Origin: Clostridiaceae bacterium
GTDB lineage: Bacteria; Bacillota; Clostridia; Saccharofermentanales; Saccharofermentanaceae
Assembly (NCBI GenBank): GCA_012523365.1
Contig: JAAYIQ010000067.1
Coordinates: 1 to 36,421, forward strand
DNA: 36,421 nt
Direction of reading: 5' to 3'
Part shown: piece after piece, positions 18,980 to 27,622 of the stretch
Layout of the letters: each line of letters starts with the position of its first letter
How positions within the stretch are numbered: position 1 is the first letter of the stretch
Notes under the pieces: model-generated
What the model was told of the DNA's origin: nothing
Database searches by the model: none
What the model saw: only the letters and a program-made list of their open reading frames with translations
Program-made: the position numbers and the translations under genes

Positions 18980-21595
18980 ATGAATATTTCTGAAAAAACG
19001 ATCAATATGCTCTACCGGGCATTTGTATGCTCGGACGCTTTTTCGATCGACTACATCGGAACGGAGCAAATCATTTATGCGATCGCGGAAAGCGATACAC
19101 CGGCCGGAAAGGTTCTTGAGGAATTCGGCGTTCGAAAAGAGGACGTATTGCGCGCGATTATTCAGGTGACCGGGCGCGAGCCGAAGGAATTTTCCGAACG
19201 GCCGATGAACCCGAACGAACTTTTCGCGATGTGTACGAACAGAACCAAACGGATTATATACCTGGCGGAATTTCTGGCAAAACGGCTGTCTCAGAATATC
19301 GTTGAGCCCGAACACATTCTCCTTGCGATTTTGCGCGACGGTCAATGCACGGGATATCGGGTACTCGTTGAACTCGGGTTACCGACGAACGAAGCCGTCG
19401 GCGCCCTGATGAACCTCCTGGAGGGGGAGGGAACCTCTCCGCCGGAAGGATCGGGAGAACCGGAAGGCATGTCTTACGATTCATCCGAGACCGGAGAAGC
19501 GGGAACGGCCTTTACGAAAGGATCCAAAACGAGTGTGCTCGACAAATTCGCGAGGGATCTGACTGCCATCGCCGCGGAAGGAAAGATCGATCCGATTATC
19601 GGACGGGAGGAAGAAATCAATCGCGTCATGCAGATCCTTGCAAGGAGAACGAAGAACAACCCTGTGTTGATCGGCGAGCCCGGCGTCGGCAAGACCGCTA
19701 TCGCAGAAGGTCTTGCGCAACGGATCGTCGGTGACGACGTACCGGATATCCTTCGCGGTAAGCGGTTGCTGTCATTGGATCTGGCCTCCATGCTTGCAGG
19801 TACCAAGTATCGCGGCGATTTTGAGGAGCGACTGAAAAAAGGACTGGAAGAGGCACGCACCTCCGGGAACGTCATCCTGTTCATCGATGAGCTTCATACC
19901 ATCATCGGCGCAGGGAACGCGGAGGGAGCAATGGATGCCGCGAACATCTTAAAACCGCTGATGACGCGCGGCGAGATGCAAATTATCGGGGCGACCACGC
20001 TTGATGAATACCGGAAACATATCGAAAAGGACTCTGCTCTGGAACGGCGGTTTCAACAGGTGATGGTGAGGGAGCCTTCGACGACCGACACCATTCTGAT
20101 CCTCAAGGGCATTCGCGAAAAATACGAGGAACATCACGGCATCAAGATTCCGGACGAGGCGATCGATGCGGCGGTGATCTTATCGAGCCGTTATATCACG
20201 GATCGTTTTCTTCCCGATAAAGCGATCGACCTTATCGACGAGGCGTCTTCCTGCCTGCGTATCAGCTGTACGAAAGAGACGGACGAAGGGAAAGAGATCG
20301 GCCAGCGCATCCACGAGATCATTCGGCTGAAGAGCGAAGCAGTGGAAAAACAGGACTATGAAACCGCTCAGAAGCTTCGGGATGAAGAGGTCGAATTGGA
20401 ACAGAAACTCGGTGATATCCGAAGGAAAATCAACGAGGATCACCGAAAAAGCAATAGGGAGCTCACGCCGGATGATATCGCCCGGATCGTCGCGAGCTGG
20501 ACGGGTATCCCGGTTGCAAAAATCAACGAGAGTGACACCGAGAAACTCAAGAGTCTGGAGGATGAACTCCGGAAACGAGTGATCGGCCAGGATGAAGCCG
20601 TGACTGCGGTCGCGAAAGCGATCCGCAGAAGTCGGCTCGGACTTAAGGATCCGAAGCGGCCGTCCGGATCATTCATCTTCATGGGAACGACCGGCGTCGG
20701 TAAAACCGAGTTGGCAAGGGCGTTGGCGGATGTCATGTTCGGAAACGAGAATGCTCTGATCCGTGTCGATATGTCCGAATACATGGAGAAGCACGATGTT
20801 TCCAAGCTGATCGGATCACCGCCCGGCTACGTCGGATACGAGGAGGGCGGTCAATTGACTGAGAAGGTCCGGAGAAGACCGTATTCGGTGGTGCTTTTCG
20901 ATGAGATCGAAAAAGCTCACCCCGAGATATTCAATGCGATGCTTCAAATCCTCGACGACGGTCGTCTGACGGACGGGCAGGGCCGAATCGTGAACTTCAA
21001 GAATACGATCATTATCATGACCTCGAACATCGGTGCACGGATGCTCACGACGTCCGGAGGTCGCAGGATCGGGTTCTCGATTCCGACAAAGCAGGTGGAT
21101 GAAGAAACCGGCAAGAGTTTTGTTACGATTGACGAGGCTTCGAACGAGCGCCTGTACGGCGGAAAGACATACGACGAAGCGAAGGAGCTGGTGCTTGAGG
21201 AGCTCAAGAAAGCATTCAATCCGGAGTTCATCAACCGTGTAGACGAGATCATTTTCTTCCGGATGCTGAACAAGGACTCCATCATGAAGATCGTGGATCT
21301 TCTTACGACCAACCTTTCGACCCGAATCTCCGAGATGGGGATCGGGATCGAGATGACGACCTCCGCGAAGGCGCTTCTTGCGCAAAAGGGCTATGATCCG
21401 CAATACGGCGCGCGTCCTCTGAAACGGGTGATCCAGTCGCTTGTCGAGGATAAGTTTTCGCAGGCGATCCTGGACGGGAAAATCTCGGTCGGCGATATCG
21501 CGGTGATCGACGTTAAAGACGGAGACATCGCAATTGAAGCCAAGGGCATCAAGCCTAAGAACAAGCGAAGAAAAGCCAAGGAGCCTGACGTTTAA
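18980..21595 (+). CDS. clpC: ATP-dependent Clp protease ATPase subunit ClpC
   Basis: ClpC is the AAA+ unfoldase that feeds substrates, including phospho-arginine-marked proteins, into ClpP. The 871-aa product has a double Clp N-domain (about 1-145) of divergent sequence, and a short acidic/glycine linker. D1 carries Walker A GEPGVGKT at 232-239 and [16 protein letters not shown]-containing M-domain ([14 protein letters not shown]) is followed by [11 protein letters not shown]2 carries Walker A GTTGVGKT at 569-576. An IGF tripeptide at 697-699 is the probable ClpP-docking loop. Directly after it is an extra stretch of about 30 residues before the conserved [18 protein letters not shown] precedes the ATG. 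It is the last gene of the operon. Confidence 0.97.
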   Translation: MNISEKTINMLYRAFVCSDAFSIDYIGTEQIIYAIAESDTPAGKVLEEFGVRKEDVLRAIIQVTGREPKEFSERPMNPNELFAMCTNRTKRIIYLAEFLAKRLSQNIVEPEHILLAILRDGQCTGYRVLVELGLPTNEAVGALMNLLEGEGTSPPEGSGEPEGMSYDSSETGEAGTAFTKGSKTSVLDKFARDLTAIAAEGKIDPIIGREEEINRVMQILARRTKNNPVLIGEPGVGKTAIAEGLAQRIVGDDVPDILRGKRLLSLDLASMLAGTKYRGDFEERLKKGLEEARTSGNVILFIDELHTIIGAGNAEGAMDAANILKPLMTRGEMQIIGATTLDEYRKHIEKDSALERRFQQVMVREPSTTDTILILKGIREKYEEHHGIKIPDEAIDAAVILSSRYITDRFLPDKAIDLIDEASSCLRISCTKETDEGKEIGQRIHEIIRLKSEAVEKQDYETAQKLRDEEVELEQKLGDIRRKINEDHRKSNRELTPDDIARIVASWTGIPVAKINESDTEKLKSLEDELRKRVIGQDEAVTAVAKAIRRSRLGLKDPKRPSGSFIFMGTTGVGKTELARALADVMFGNENALIRVDMSEYMEKHDVSKLIGSPPGYVGYEEGGQLTEKVRRRPYSVVLFDEIEKAHPEIFNAMLQILDDGRLTDGQGRIVNFKNTIIIMTSNIGARMLTTSGGRRIGFSIPTKQVDEETGKSFVTIDEASNERLYGGKTYDEAKELVLEELKKAFNPEFINRVDEIIFFRMLNKDSIMKIVDLLTTNLSTRISEMGIGIEMTTSAKALLAQKGYDPQYGARPLKRVIQSLVEDKFSQAILDGKISVGDIAVIDVKDGDIAIEAKGIKPKNKRRKAKEPDV

Positions 21596-21616
21596 TCGAT
21601 AATACGTTCAAATGAG

Positions 21617-21652
21617 AACCGGTCCGGATCGTTGATCCGGACCGGTTTCTTT
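21617..21652. terminator. bidirectional terminator between clpC and the converging gene
   Basis: A perfect 14-bp stem (21617-21630 with 21634-21647) with a GTT loop, followed on the plus strand by TTCTTTAT. It lies in the 55 bp between two converging stop codons. The plus-strand T-run is better than the minus-strand one. Confidence 0.85.
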
Positions 21653-22535
21653 ATGTCGGGAATATAAGCGAAACCAAAAGCAGGACCAAGAGTTTGGAAA
21701 CCAAATAGGTGACTGTATAAACGGAGATCATCATCAGGAAGATTGAGTCTTCCGAGAGACCGAGCGCATTGCGGAAGGCGAGGATCTGGGCCAACCCCAT
21801 CAGAATCAATCCGATAAAAAGAAACGCGATCGAACTACTGCTGCCGAGCAAGACCATGAAAAGAAGAATGAACTCCGGGATCAGCATATAGACCAGAGAC
21901 ACGGAGATGAGATCCAATGTTTTGCGAAAAGTCGGCTTGCGGTTACCGAAGCGTGATGTCGCGAAAAAGCCGAGCGTAAGAAGCATTATAAAAATCAAGG
22001 TCACCAGAGCCAGCACCCCGAAGGCCGGTGCGGGATATTTGCGACAGTACTCGACGGCCTTCTCCCCGAAGATTGATTCCATCATCCCGGTGAACAGAAA
22101 AGAGTTTGCGTAAACCAGTAACACGCCCAAAAGTCCGGTCAGAAGAGAAAAGACTGCGACAGTCACCAGAGAGAACGGACGCTTCGCGCGAAGCGATTCC
22201 TGACGGATCTTTGTCGCCGGCCGCATAATATAGCCGGCGCTCGACATGACTCCGCTTGTAAAAGTGGGGAATATCGTACGCAATTGATCGGCGAGTGTTC
22301 CGAAACGAAAACCAGGACGCAGAGGGCGATCCTTGCGGTTCCGGCGCACGCGCGGGCCCGGCTCCGGAGCGGCCTTTGAATGATTTGTCGAGGCTTTTTC
22401 TCCGGCTTTGCGAGAATCCGCTCTTTTGTCGCGGCGAGTCGAATCTTTCGGCGAAGCATTGCCGCTTGCGGTCCGGCATTTGCATTTTTCGCCGGGCGCC
22501 AGCTCCTGTCCGCAATAAAAACAGTATTTTGCCAT
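21651..22535 (-). CDS. zinc-ribbon and Yip1-like integral membrane protein
   Basis: A 294-aa protein with an N-terminal zinc-ribbon (YCFYCGQELAPGEKCKC, cysteines near residues 5, 8, 18 and 20). A basic, probably disordered linker follows (about 22-75). The C-terminal half has about five membrane helices, starting near SLVTVAVFSLLTGLLGVLL. The arrangement resembles Yip1-domain proteins of Gram-positive bacteria, whose function is mostly unknown. GGAGG lies about 11 bp upstream of the ATG. It is transcribed divergently from the acyltransferase at 22706 and converges on clpC. Confidence 0.65.
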   Translation of the reverse strand: MAKYCFYCGQELAPGEKCKCRTASGNASPKDSTRRDKRADSRKAGEKASTNHSKAAPEPGPRVRRNRKDRPLRPGFRFGTLADQLRTIFPTFTSGVMSSAGYIMRPATKIRQESLRAKRPFSLVTVAVFSLLTGLLGVLLVYANSFLFTGMMESIFGEKAVEYCRKYPAPAFGVLALVTLIFIMLLTLGFFATSRFGNRKPTFRKTLDLISVSLVYMLIPEFILLFMVLLGSSSSIAFLFIGLILMGLAQILAFRNALGLSEDSIFLMMISVYTVTYLVSKLLVLLLVSLIFPT

Positions 22536-22705
22536 TCGGGTAAGGACCTCCGAAAAAGGGGGTAAGGCACATTAGGTGTCTTGTCGTGCCAAATCAGGGT
22601 GTCTACTGTATAATACGAAATAGATGTTATCAAATTATGTCGCAAAGCAGTCGCAAAAATGCGTGAAACTTGTATATTGTGACACGTTGAGAACGGAGAT
22701 CAATT

Positions 22706-24004
22706 ATGTCCGACAAACACGATACCGGCCTGGGCCGGGTCCCGAGCACCTTTTTTTACAGTGGAATCGGCCTCGGAATCGCGGTGACGCTGTCACGCAT
22801 CGTCTTCGGAATCAGAGTTCGAAGAAATAAAGAAGTTGTTAAAATGAAAGGGCCGTTGGTATGCGTCGGGAATCATCCGTCGTTTCTGGATCCGATCATT
22901 ATGGCGGCGATGCTTTACGGAAGAAAGATCAATTTTGTTGCCGGAACGTTCATTTTCCGCAATCGGCTTGTCGGGCCTGTATTTGCGCGCGGAGGAGCAA
23001 TCCCCAAGACTCAGTTCCGGTCAGACTCCAGGGCGGTTAAGGGTATGCTCACCGCTTTGAAGCGCGGCGGAACGCTCGGCATTTTTCCGGAAGCGACCCG
23101 ATTGGTCGACGGAACGTCAATTCATTTCGACGATGCTCTGGCCAGAATGATTAAAAAAACCGACAGCGCGATCGCCGTCATGACGACGCACGGTGCGTAT
23201 ATGACTTGGCCGCGCTGGAGTAAGAGCGGATTCAGAAGAGGTCGGATCACTGCCGAAATCAAGTCGGTCCTTTCCTCGGAGCGGGTCGGAGAAATGAGCA
23301 TCGAGGAAATTCACGAGTATCTCCTCGAGCAGTTGAGTTACAGCGAATATGATTATTTCAGGGATAACCCCCGTAATTTTCGCAACAAGGCGATCGCATC
23401 CGGCGCGCAAAACGTCGCGCACGCTTGCCCGCGTTGTAATCGGGACAATGTAATGAAATGCGACAAGGATCTCTTGATTTGCTCTTCCTGCGGGAATCGG
23501 GTGCGGATGGAACCGACCGGGTTTTTCCGGGCCGACGGTGAATCCGATAAGGCTTTTCCGGATATGCATCATTGGGTCAATTGGGAAAAGGAACGGATGC
23601 GCGAGCGCGTCGGCGATCCGGAATTCCGAATTGCCGAGAATGTTCGCCTGATGCTTCCGCTTGACGAGCATGAATTCCGCTTGGTCGGAGTCGGGGTCCT
23701 GACGATCGCCGATGGGAAAGCCGTTTATGTCGGCACCCAGCGGTCGGTGGAAGAGGGGATCGATATCAAGAAAAACAAGGCGGCGAAGAAAGAGATCTTA
23801 CCGGATGCTTTTCGCCGCGGAGAGAAAATTGTCAAGGAGTTTCCGGTCGACCGTTTGCGCGGCTTAAAGCTCAATTACGGCAAATCGATCGAGTTGATCG
23901 AGGCCGGAGGACAAATCAATCGCTTTCTTCCGGACAACCCGCAAAGGATTTTTGAAATGCAGACAGCTATTGAGGCGATGCAGGAGCGGATTCGGGAGAA
24001 CTGA
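22706..24004 (+). CDS. PlsC-like acyltransferase with C-terminal zinc ribbon
   Basis: The N-terminal half (about 20-215) is a glycerolphosphate-acyltransferase-type domain: motif I NHPSFLD with H57 and D62, and motif III FPEATR at 127-132. It probably transfers an acyl chain to lysophosphatidate or a related lipid at the membrane. Motif III normally reads FPEGTR; the Gly is Ala here. A CxxC-x14-CxxC-type zinc ribbon (C241, C244, C259, C262) follows, then a C-terminal region of about 160 aa that I do not recognise. Total length is 432 aa, nearly twice a minimal PlsC. GGAG is 7 bp before the ATG. A TATAAT lies at 22609-22614 without a clear -35 box. Confidence 0.75.
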   Translation: MSDKHDTGLGRVPSTFFYSGIGLGIAVTLSRIVFGIRVRRNKEVVKMKGPLVCVGNHPSFLDPIIMAAMLYGRKINFVAGTFIFRNRLVGPVFARGGAIPKTQFRSDSRAVKGMLTALKRGGTLGIFPEATRLVDGTSIHFDDALARMIKKTDSAIAVMTTHGAYMTWPRWSKSGFRRGRITAEIKSVLSSERVGEMSIEEIHEYLLEQLSYSEYDYFRDNPRNFRNKAIASGAQNVAHACPRCNRDNVMKCDKDLLICSSCGNRVRMEPTGFFRADGESDKAFPDMHHWVNWEKERMRERVGDPEFRIAENVRLMLPLDEHEFRLVGVGVLTIADGKAVYVGTQRSVEEGIDIKKNKAAKKEILPDAFRRGEKIVKEFPVDRLRGLKLNYGKSIELIEAGGQINRFLPDNPQRIFEMQTAIEAMQERIREN

Positions 24005-24030
24005 TCCCGGGCAAAATTTGAAAGAGAACA

Positions 24031-24060
24031 CGGGCGGCGAGTATTCGCCGCCCGCTTAAT
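24031..24060. terminator. terminator between the acyltransferase and MATE genes
   Basis: Perfect 10-bp stem CGGGCGGCGA (24031-24040) with TCGCCGCCCG (24045-24054) and a GTAT loop. The tail is CTTAATT on the plus strand and TGTTCTCTTTC on the minus strand, so both T-tracts are imperfect. It sits between two converging genes. Confidence 0.7.
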
Positions 24061-24105
24061 TGGACATGATTATCAGTCACTAACGCTGTCCGGAACATTT
24101 TGAGA

Positions 24106-25488
24106 TTATACGAGTTTTCTTGCCCACTTCTCGCTTCGTACCCGGGCGATGCTGATTCCGACCTTCAGGATTTCTTCCAGGCATATGACGATCATCAAAG
24201 CCCAGAAAGGCATGCCGAAGTAGAAACAAACCAACAACGCGAGCGGTACTCCGAACAGCCAGAGCGTGCTGACTTCGATGATCGCCGCACCCATCGTGTC
24301 ACCGCCTGCGCGGAGGATCCCGTTCATGTTTGTAAAATTGATCCCTCTGGCCCAAATGACAAAGGAGATGATCACCAATGCCTGGTGTGCGTAGCGTAAT
24401 GCGTCCGCGGTCAGATTCGGGAACGGAAGCAGTAACACTTTGCTCAGAAGGATGAAGACCGGGCAAAGGATCAGACCCGTAATCAGAATAAGACGCAGAA
24501 GGCGCCACGCGTAGTTTTTTGCGCGATCGATTTTTCCGCTCCCGAGCTCGTGCCCGATCATGATGCCGCCTGCGCTTCCGATAGAGCAAAACGCAATGTT
24601 CATGAACTCGCCCAGATTCGAGTACGCATTGTATGCGGCGGTCTGCGCGACCCCCAAATATGTGAAGCAGATGCTGTACACCGTGACGCCGAGCGCCCAT
24701 AACTGATCTTTAGCCATCATCGGAAGCGCCGCGATCGTAAATTTGCGGAGAAGCAACCGATCCGGACGGACGATATCCTTTCTCGAAAAGGTGATCGGTA
24801 CGTTCGATTTTCGTGCAAGAACAATGAGCAGGATGAGCTCAACAAGCGATCCGATCACGGTGGATAGAGCGGCGCCCTTGATCTCCAATCGGGGGAACCC
24901 CAGAAAACCGTAGACGATCACGCTATCCATTAGTACGTTGATCCCGATCGATACCGCGGACGCGATCATCGGGATCCGGGTGATTCCTACCGAGCGAAGG
25001 ACACCGCAAAACATCGCGGTCATAAACCAGAAGAGATAAGCGAAGCTGACGATCGACAGGTATTCAGATCCCAGCTCACGAGTTCGCGGATCCTGAGAGA
25101 GGATGAGCATCACCTGATCGCGAAAAAAGAAGCCGATGATAAAAAACGGGATCGCGATGCCGGCTCCGAAAAGGAGGGTCGTTGTGAAGGCCTTGCGTAC
25201 TCCGACAATATCTTTGTCCTTACCCCAGTACTGAGCCGCGTAGATCGAGCCTGCGCCGGATATGGCAAAAAGTCCGCTCCACATCAGGAAGGTCAGGTGT
25301 CCGGATTGCCCGGAGGCGCCGAGGTACTCGTCGCCCAGTCCACTGACGATGATCGTGTCAAACAGGAAGACACAGCACATCATCAACTGTTGAAGAGCCA
25401 TCGGGATGGTCAGTTTTACAAGTTTTTTATTGAATTCCCGGTCCTTTTCGGGGAAAAGGAATTTCTTGAATTTTTGGATCGGACTCAT
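24106..25488 (-). CDS. MATE-family multidrug/metabolite exporter
   Basis: A 460-aa polytopic protein of normal MATE length, with about 12 hydrophobic segments in two similar halves. The first half starts LVKLTIPMALQQLMMCCVFLFDTIIVSGLGDEYLGASG and the second around LRKFTIAALPMMAKDQLWALGVTVYSICF. MATE proteins export cationic drugs or metabolites in exchange for Na+ or H+; the substrate here is unknown. GGCGGGAG is 6 bp before the ATG. The gene has a dedicated promoter some 320 bp upstream, with a leader ORF and a terminator between promoter and start codon. Confidence 0.92.
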   Translation of the reverse strand: MSPIQKFKKFLFPEKDREFNKKLVKLTIPMALQQLMMCCVFLFDTIIVSGLGDEYLGASGQSGHLTFLMWSGLFAISGAGSIYAAQYWGKDKDIVGVRKAFTTTLLFGAGIAIPFFIIGFFFRDQVMLILSQDPRTRELGSEYLSIVSFAYLFWFMTAMFCGVLRSVGITRIPMIASAVSIGINVLMDSVIVYGFLGFPRLEIKGAALSTVIGSLVELILLIVLARKSNVPITFSRKDIVRPDRLLLRKFTIAALPMMAKDQLWALGVTVYSICFTYLGVAQTAAYNAYSNLGEFMNIAFCSIGSAGGIMIGHELGSGKIDRAKNYAWRLLRLILITGLILCPVFILLSKVLLLPFPNLTADALRYAHQALVIISFVIWARGINFTNMNGILRAGGDTMGAAIIEVSTLWLFGVPLALLVCFYFGMPFWALMIVICLEEILKVGISIARVRSEKWARKLV

Positions 25489-25576
25489 AGTTTACTCCCG
25501 CCGCAACCGCGGCTCTTTGATTTCGGTTCGCATCCCTTCCGGGACTTGATATTTCGTTCTTTTCGGCGGGATGAGC

Positions 25577-25611
25577 AAATAAAAAATCCCGTCGGGCGAT
25601 ACCCTCCGGGA
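25577..25611 (-). terminator. intrinsic terminator inside the MATE leader (attenuator candidate)
   Basis: On the minus strand TCCCG (25611-25607) pairs with CGGGA (25591-25587), and GGG with CCC further in, across a GA/GA internal loop and a 5-nt loop. TTTTTTATTT follows immediately. It lies 26 nt after the leader-ORF stop and about 90 nt before the MATE start. Confidence 0.82.
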
Positions 25612-25637
25612 CAACGATTTCTCTTCGATTCATTCGA

Positions 25638-25760
25638 TCAGAAAGACGTCGGCGGAGCGGCATGGATATATGCGGAATCGGCGATTGCGCCTGAAATACT
25701 TGCAAAGACCTTGCGTTTGGCGGTAGTAAACCGCATGGATCCGTTATTCTGTACTCGCAT
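25638..25760 (-). CDS. 40-codon leader ORF upstream of the MATE gene
   Basis: AGAAAGGAGAG stands 6 bp before an ATG at 25760, and the frame ends in TGA at 25640-25638. The peptide is 40 aa, begins MRVQNNGSMRFTTAKRK and ends HAAPPTSF. It is not recognisable as a known protein family. It is the first thing translated from the MATE promoter, and an intrinsic terminator follows directly. The KRK triplet at residues 15-17 has the form of a basic-X-basic motif, a class known to favour macrolide-dependent ribosome stalling. That link is inference only. Confidence 0.6.
   Translation of the reverse strand: MRVQNNGSMRFTTAKRKVFASISGAIADSAYIHAAPPTSF
25664..25742 (-). other. possible structured RNA in the MATE leader
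   Basis: On the minus strand GGAT..ATGCGG (25742-25731) can pair with CCGCAT..ATCC (25675-25664), ten pairs around a 2x2 mismatch. This would enclose hairpins GCAA/TTGC (25714-25702) and GGCG/CGCC (25691-25680). An alternative hairpin GCGGT/ACCGC (25734-25720) uses part of the same left arm. It does not match a riboswitch class I know. Confidence 0.35.
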
Positions 25761-25813
25761 CGGCCGCTCTCCTTTCTCTATTTGATTGACGATAAGTCGT
25801 CGGTAACCAGATA

Positions 25814-25842
25814 AGAATATCGCCGTTTTTGAGGTTTGTCAA
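25814..25842 (-). promoter_or_regulatory. sigma-A promoter of the MATE leader transcript
   Basis: On the minus strand TTGACA (25842-25837), a 17-bp spacer, TATTCT (25819-25814). The predicted start point is near 25806, about 46 nt before the leader ORF. Confidence 0.82.
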
Positions 25843-25940
25843 TGGAAAAAAGAAAATCATTATGGTATTATTAATGCGCGTAGTGAACATGTCGGTCGAA
25901 GCACAGCTGTTGATCAGCCGGTAATGGTGAGGAAACGGAT

Positions 25941-27473
25941 ATGAGAAAAAGAAATGTTGTCTTGATATTGGTCATATCATTGATTGTAATTGCTCTGTCT
26001 GTCGGTTCTTGCGCAACAGGTAATACGGACGCGAGTAAACAAACAAATACGGCAGACCGGAAGCAAGCGGAGTTTGCCGTCACTACCTTTATGTCAAAGC
26101 TGCCGACCGCTCTTCTCACCGACGGAGACGCGGAAATACGAGCTTATTTTGATCGAAATGAAGGCTTCGAGCAGTTGTCGGAAGAGGGCCTGTCCTGTGT
26201 CAATGCCGCACTGAAGAGGGTAACCTTTACGATTTCGGAAATGACGATCGAAAAAGACGGGCTGTCGGCGCGATGCCGCTTGAGTATTACGGATGTGGAT
26301 CCCGAAGGCATGCTGTCCGGATTTTCCGGCCCCAAAATCCCCGCGAACGATGCGAAGACGTTGATTTCGAAGGAAGACGCGATTTTACGGACTTCGGACT
26401 GCGCGATTTTACTGACGAAGAACCGGGAGAGTAATTCGTGGGAAGTTTCAGACGCGGACGAATTGATTGAACTCCTGATCGGCTCGTATACAGCGCATGA
26501 GTATGTCCGGGTCGATCCCGTTGTGTCTCTGCTTGACTTTACGAAAACTCTGGCAGAGGGCAAAGTGTATGAGAACGATTTTTATCTGGCCAAGCCGGCG
26601 AAATGGGAGTTACTCTATCCGGAAGATTCTCTTCCGAAATTCGAAACGGCCTTTTTTAAAGCAACGAGCTATCAAGTGATCGAGGTTTCCTATAACGGCG
26701 ACGAGTGCGTGATTCTTACAGAGATCGACTACCCGGACGTATACTTTGTGAATACGATTTTGGCGAGCGACCAGGAGATCCTTATGTCTATGCACCGGGC
26801 CGCAATCCTCAATTTCTTGACCGGAGATCCGGTCGACTTGAGCGAAACGGACCGGTTGGCGGACCAAAAGGGCGTCGAGTTTCTCCTGGATCCCGATACG
26901 CCTCATCTGACAGTGAAACAAAGCTTTCGACTGGTTCTTGCGGCAGGCGAAAAATCATGGATGGTTTCCGGGTTGCCCGAGGTGTTAACGGAGAAAAATT
27001 ACGACTTTGACGAAAGCGGCGAGAAACAGAATATCGCGGCTTTTTACAAAGCCTTGGAACAAATGCTGGACAAAGAAGAGATCACCGAGAAAACATATAA
27101 GGATATATTGCGACGGACCGGATTGGATCCGGTCAACACGGAAATCACAGAAGATATTCTTTCACAGGACTGGGTCGATGTGCAGACGGAACAGCCGGTC
27201 AGCGATTATGTAGCGGCGGAATCCAACGGGATCAAGTATCTGCTGACTTTTCGCTCCGCATGGCCCGATACAAAAATATACGGCGCCTATTATCTGGACG
27301 GAGGCATGAGGCCGATCCATGAATTTGAGCGGGTTCTTGGAAAAACCGATACGACATTCTCGACCTGCTTGGTCGGAACCGATACGGTGACGATCCCGAC
27401 GGGGTCGTATCGGCTCACTCTGACACTCGTCGACGGAACAATCCTGGCTTCCGCCGATGTCGAAGTCCGATAA
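25941..27473 (+). CDS. putative lipoprotein of unknown function
   Basis: A 510-aa protein. Residues 1-23 form a signal peptide (MRKRNVVL, hydrophobic core) ending in a lipobox-like VGSC with the modified cysteine at 24. A short polar linker follows, then a mostly alpha/beta extracytoplasmic region rich in Asp, Glu and Thr. A C-terminal stretch of about 90 residues (KIYGAYYLDGG to the end) could be a small beta-sandwich. I recognise no catalytic motif or family. GAGG is about 8 bp before the ATG. It starts about 100 bp from the divergent MATE promoter and precedes pgk-tpiA. A surface-anchored role is likely; more cannot be said. Confidence 0.7.
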   Translation: MRKRNVVLILVISLIVIALSVGSCATGNTDASKQTNTADRKQAEFAVTTFMSKLPTALLTDGDAEIRAYFDRNEGFEQLSEEGLSCVNAALKRVTFTISEMTIEKDGLSARCRLSITDVDPEGMLSGFSGPKIPANDAKTLISKEDAILRTSDCAILLTKNRESNSWEVSDADELIELLIGSYTAHEYVRVDPVVSLLDFTKTLAEGKVYENDFYLAKPAKWELLYPEDSLPKFETAFFKATSYQVIEVSYNGDECVILTEIDYPDVYFVNTILASDQEILMSMHRAAILNFLTGDPVDLSETDRLADQKGVEFLLDPDTPHLTVKQSFRLVLAAGEKSWMVSGLPEVLTEKNYDFDESGEKQNIAAFYKALEQMLDKEEITEKTYKDILRRTGLDPVNTEITEDILSQDWVDVQTEQPVSDYVAAESNGIKYLLTFRSAWPDTKIYGAYYLDGGMRPIHEFERVLGKTDTTFSTCLVGTDTVTIPTGSYRLTLTLVDGTILASADVEVR

Positions 27474-27497
27474 ATCGGGCTTAATATAAGGTTTTCA

Positions 27498-27526
27498 TTG
27501 AAACGGAGAGTTTTTCTCTGTATAAT
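27498..27526 (+). promoter_or_regulatory. sigma-A promoter of pgk-tpiA
   Basis: TTGAAA (27498-27503), a 17-bp spacer, TATAAT (27521-27526). The predicted start point is near 27533, giving a leader of about 90 nt. Confidence 0.78.
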
Positions 27527-27533
27527 GATATGG

Positions 27534-27570
27534 CTTGATTTGCCGGATCATCCGACAAATCGAGTTTTTT
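27534..27570 (+). terminator. terminator-like hairpin at the start of the pgk-tpiA leader
   Basis: A 14-position stem (27534-27547 with 27551-27564), with one C-A mismatch and one G-U pair around a 3-nt loop, is followed by TTTTTT (27565-27570). It begins at about the first transcribed nucleotide of the pgk promoter. It could end the upstream lipoprotein transcript or attenuate pgk-tpiA itself. Confidence 0.72.
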
Positions 27571-27622
27571 CCGTTTGAATACCTCCCTTTCGGGGAGTGA
27601 GTGATTAAGGAGAGTGAGCATC

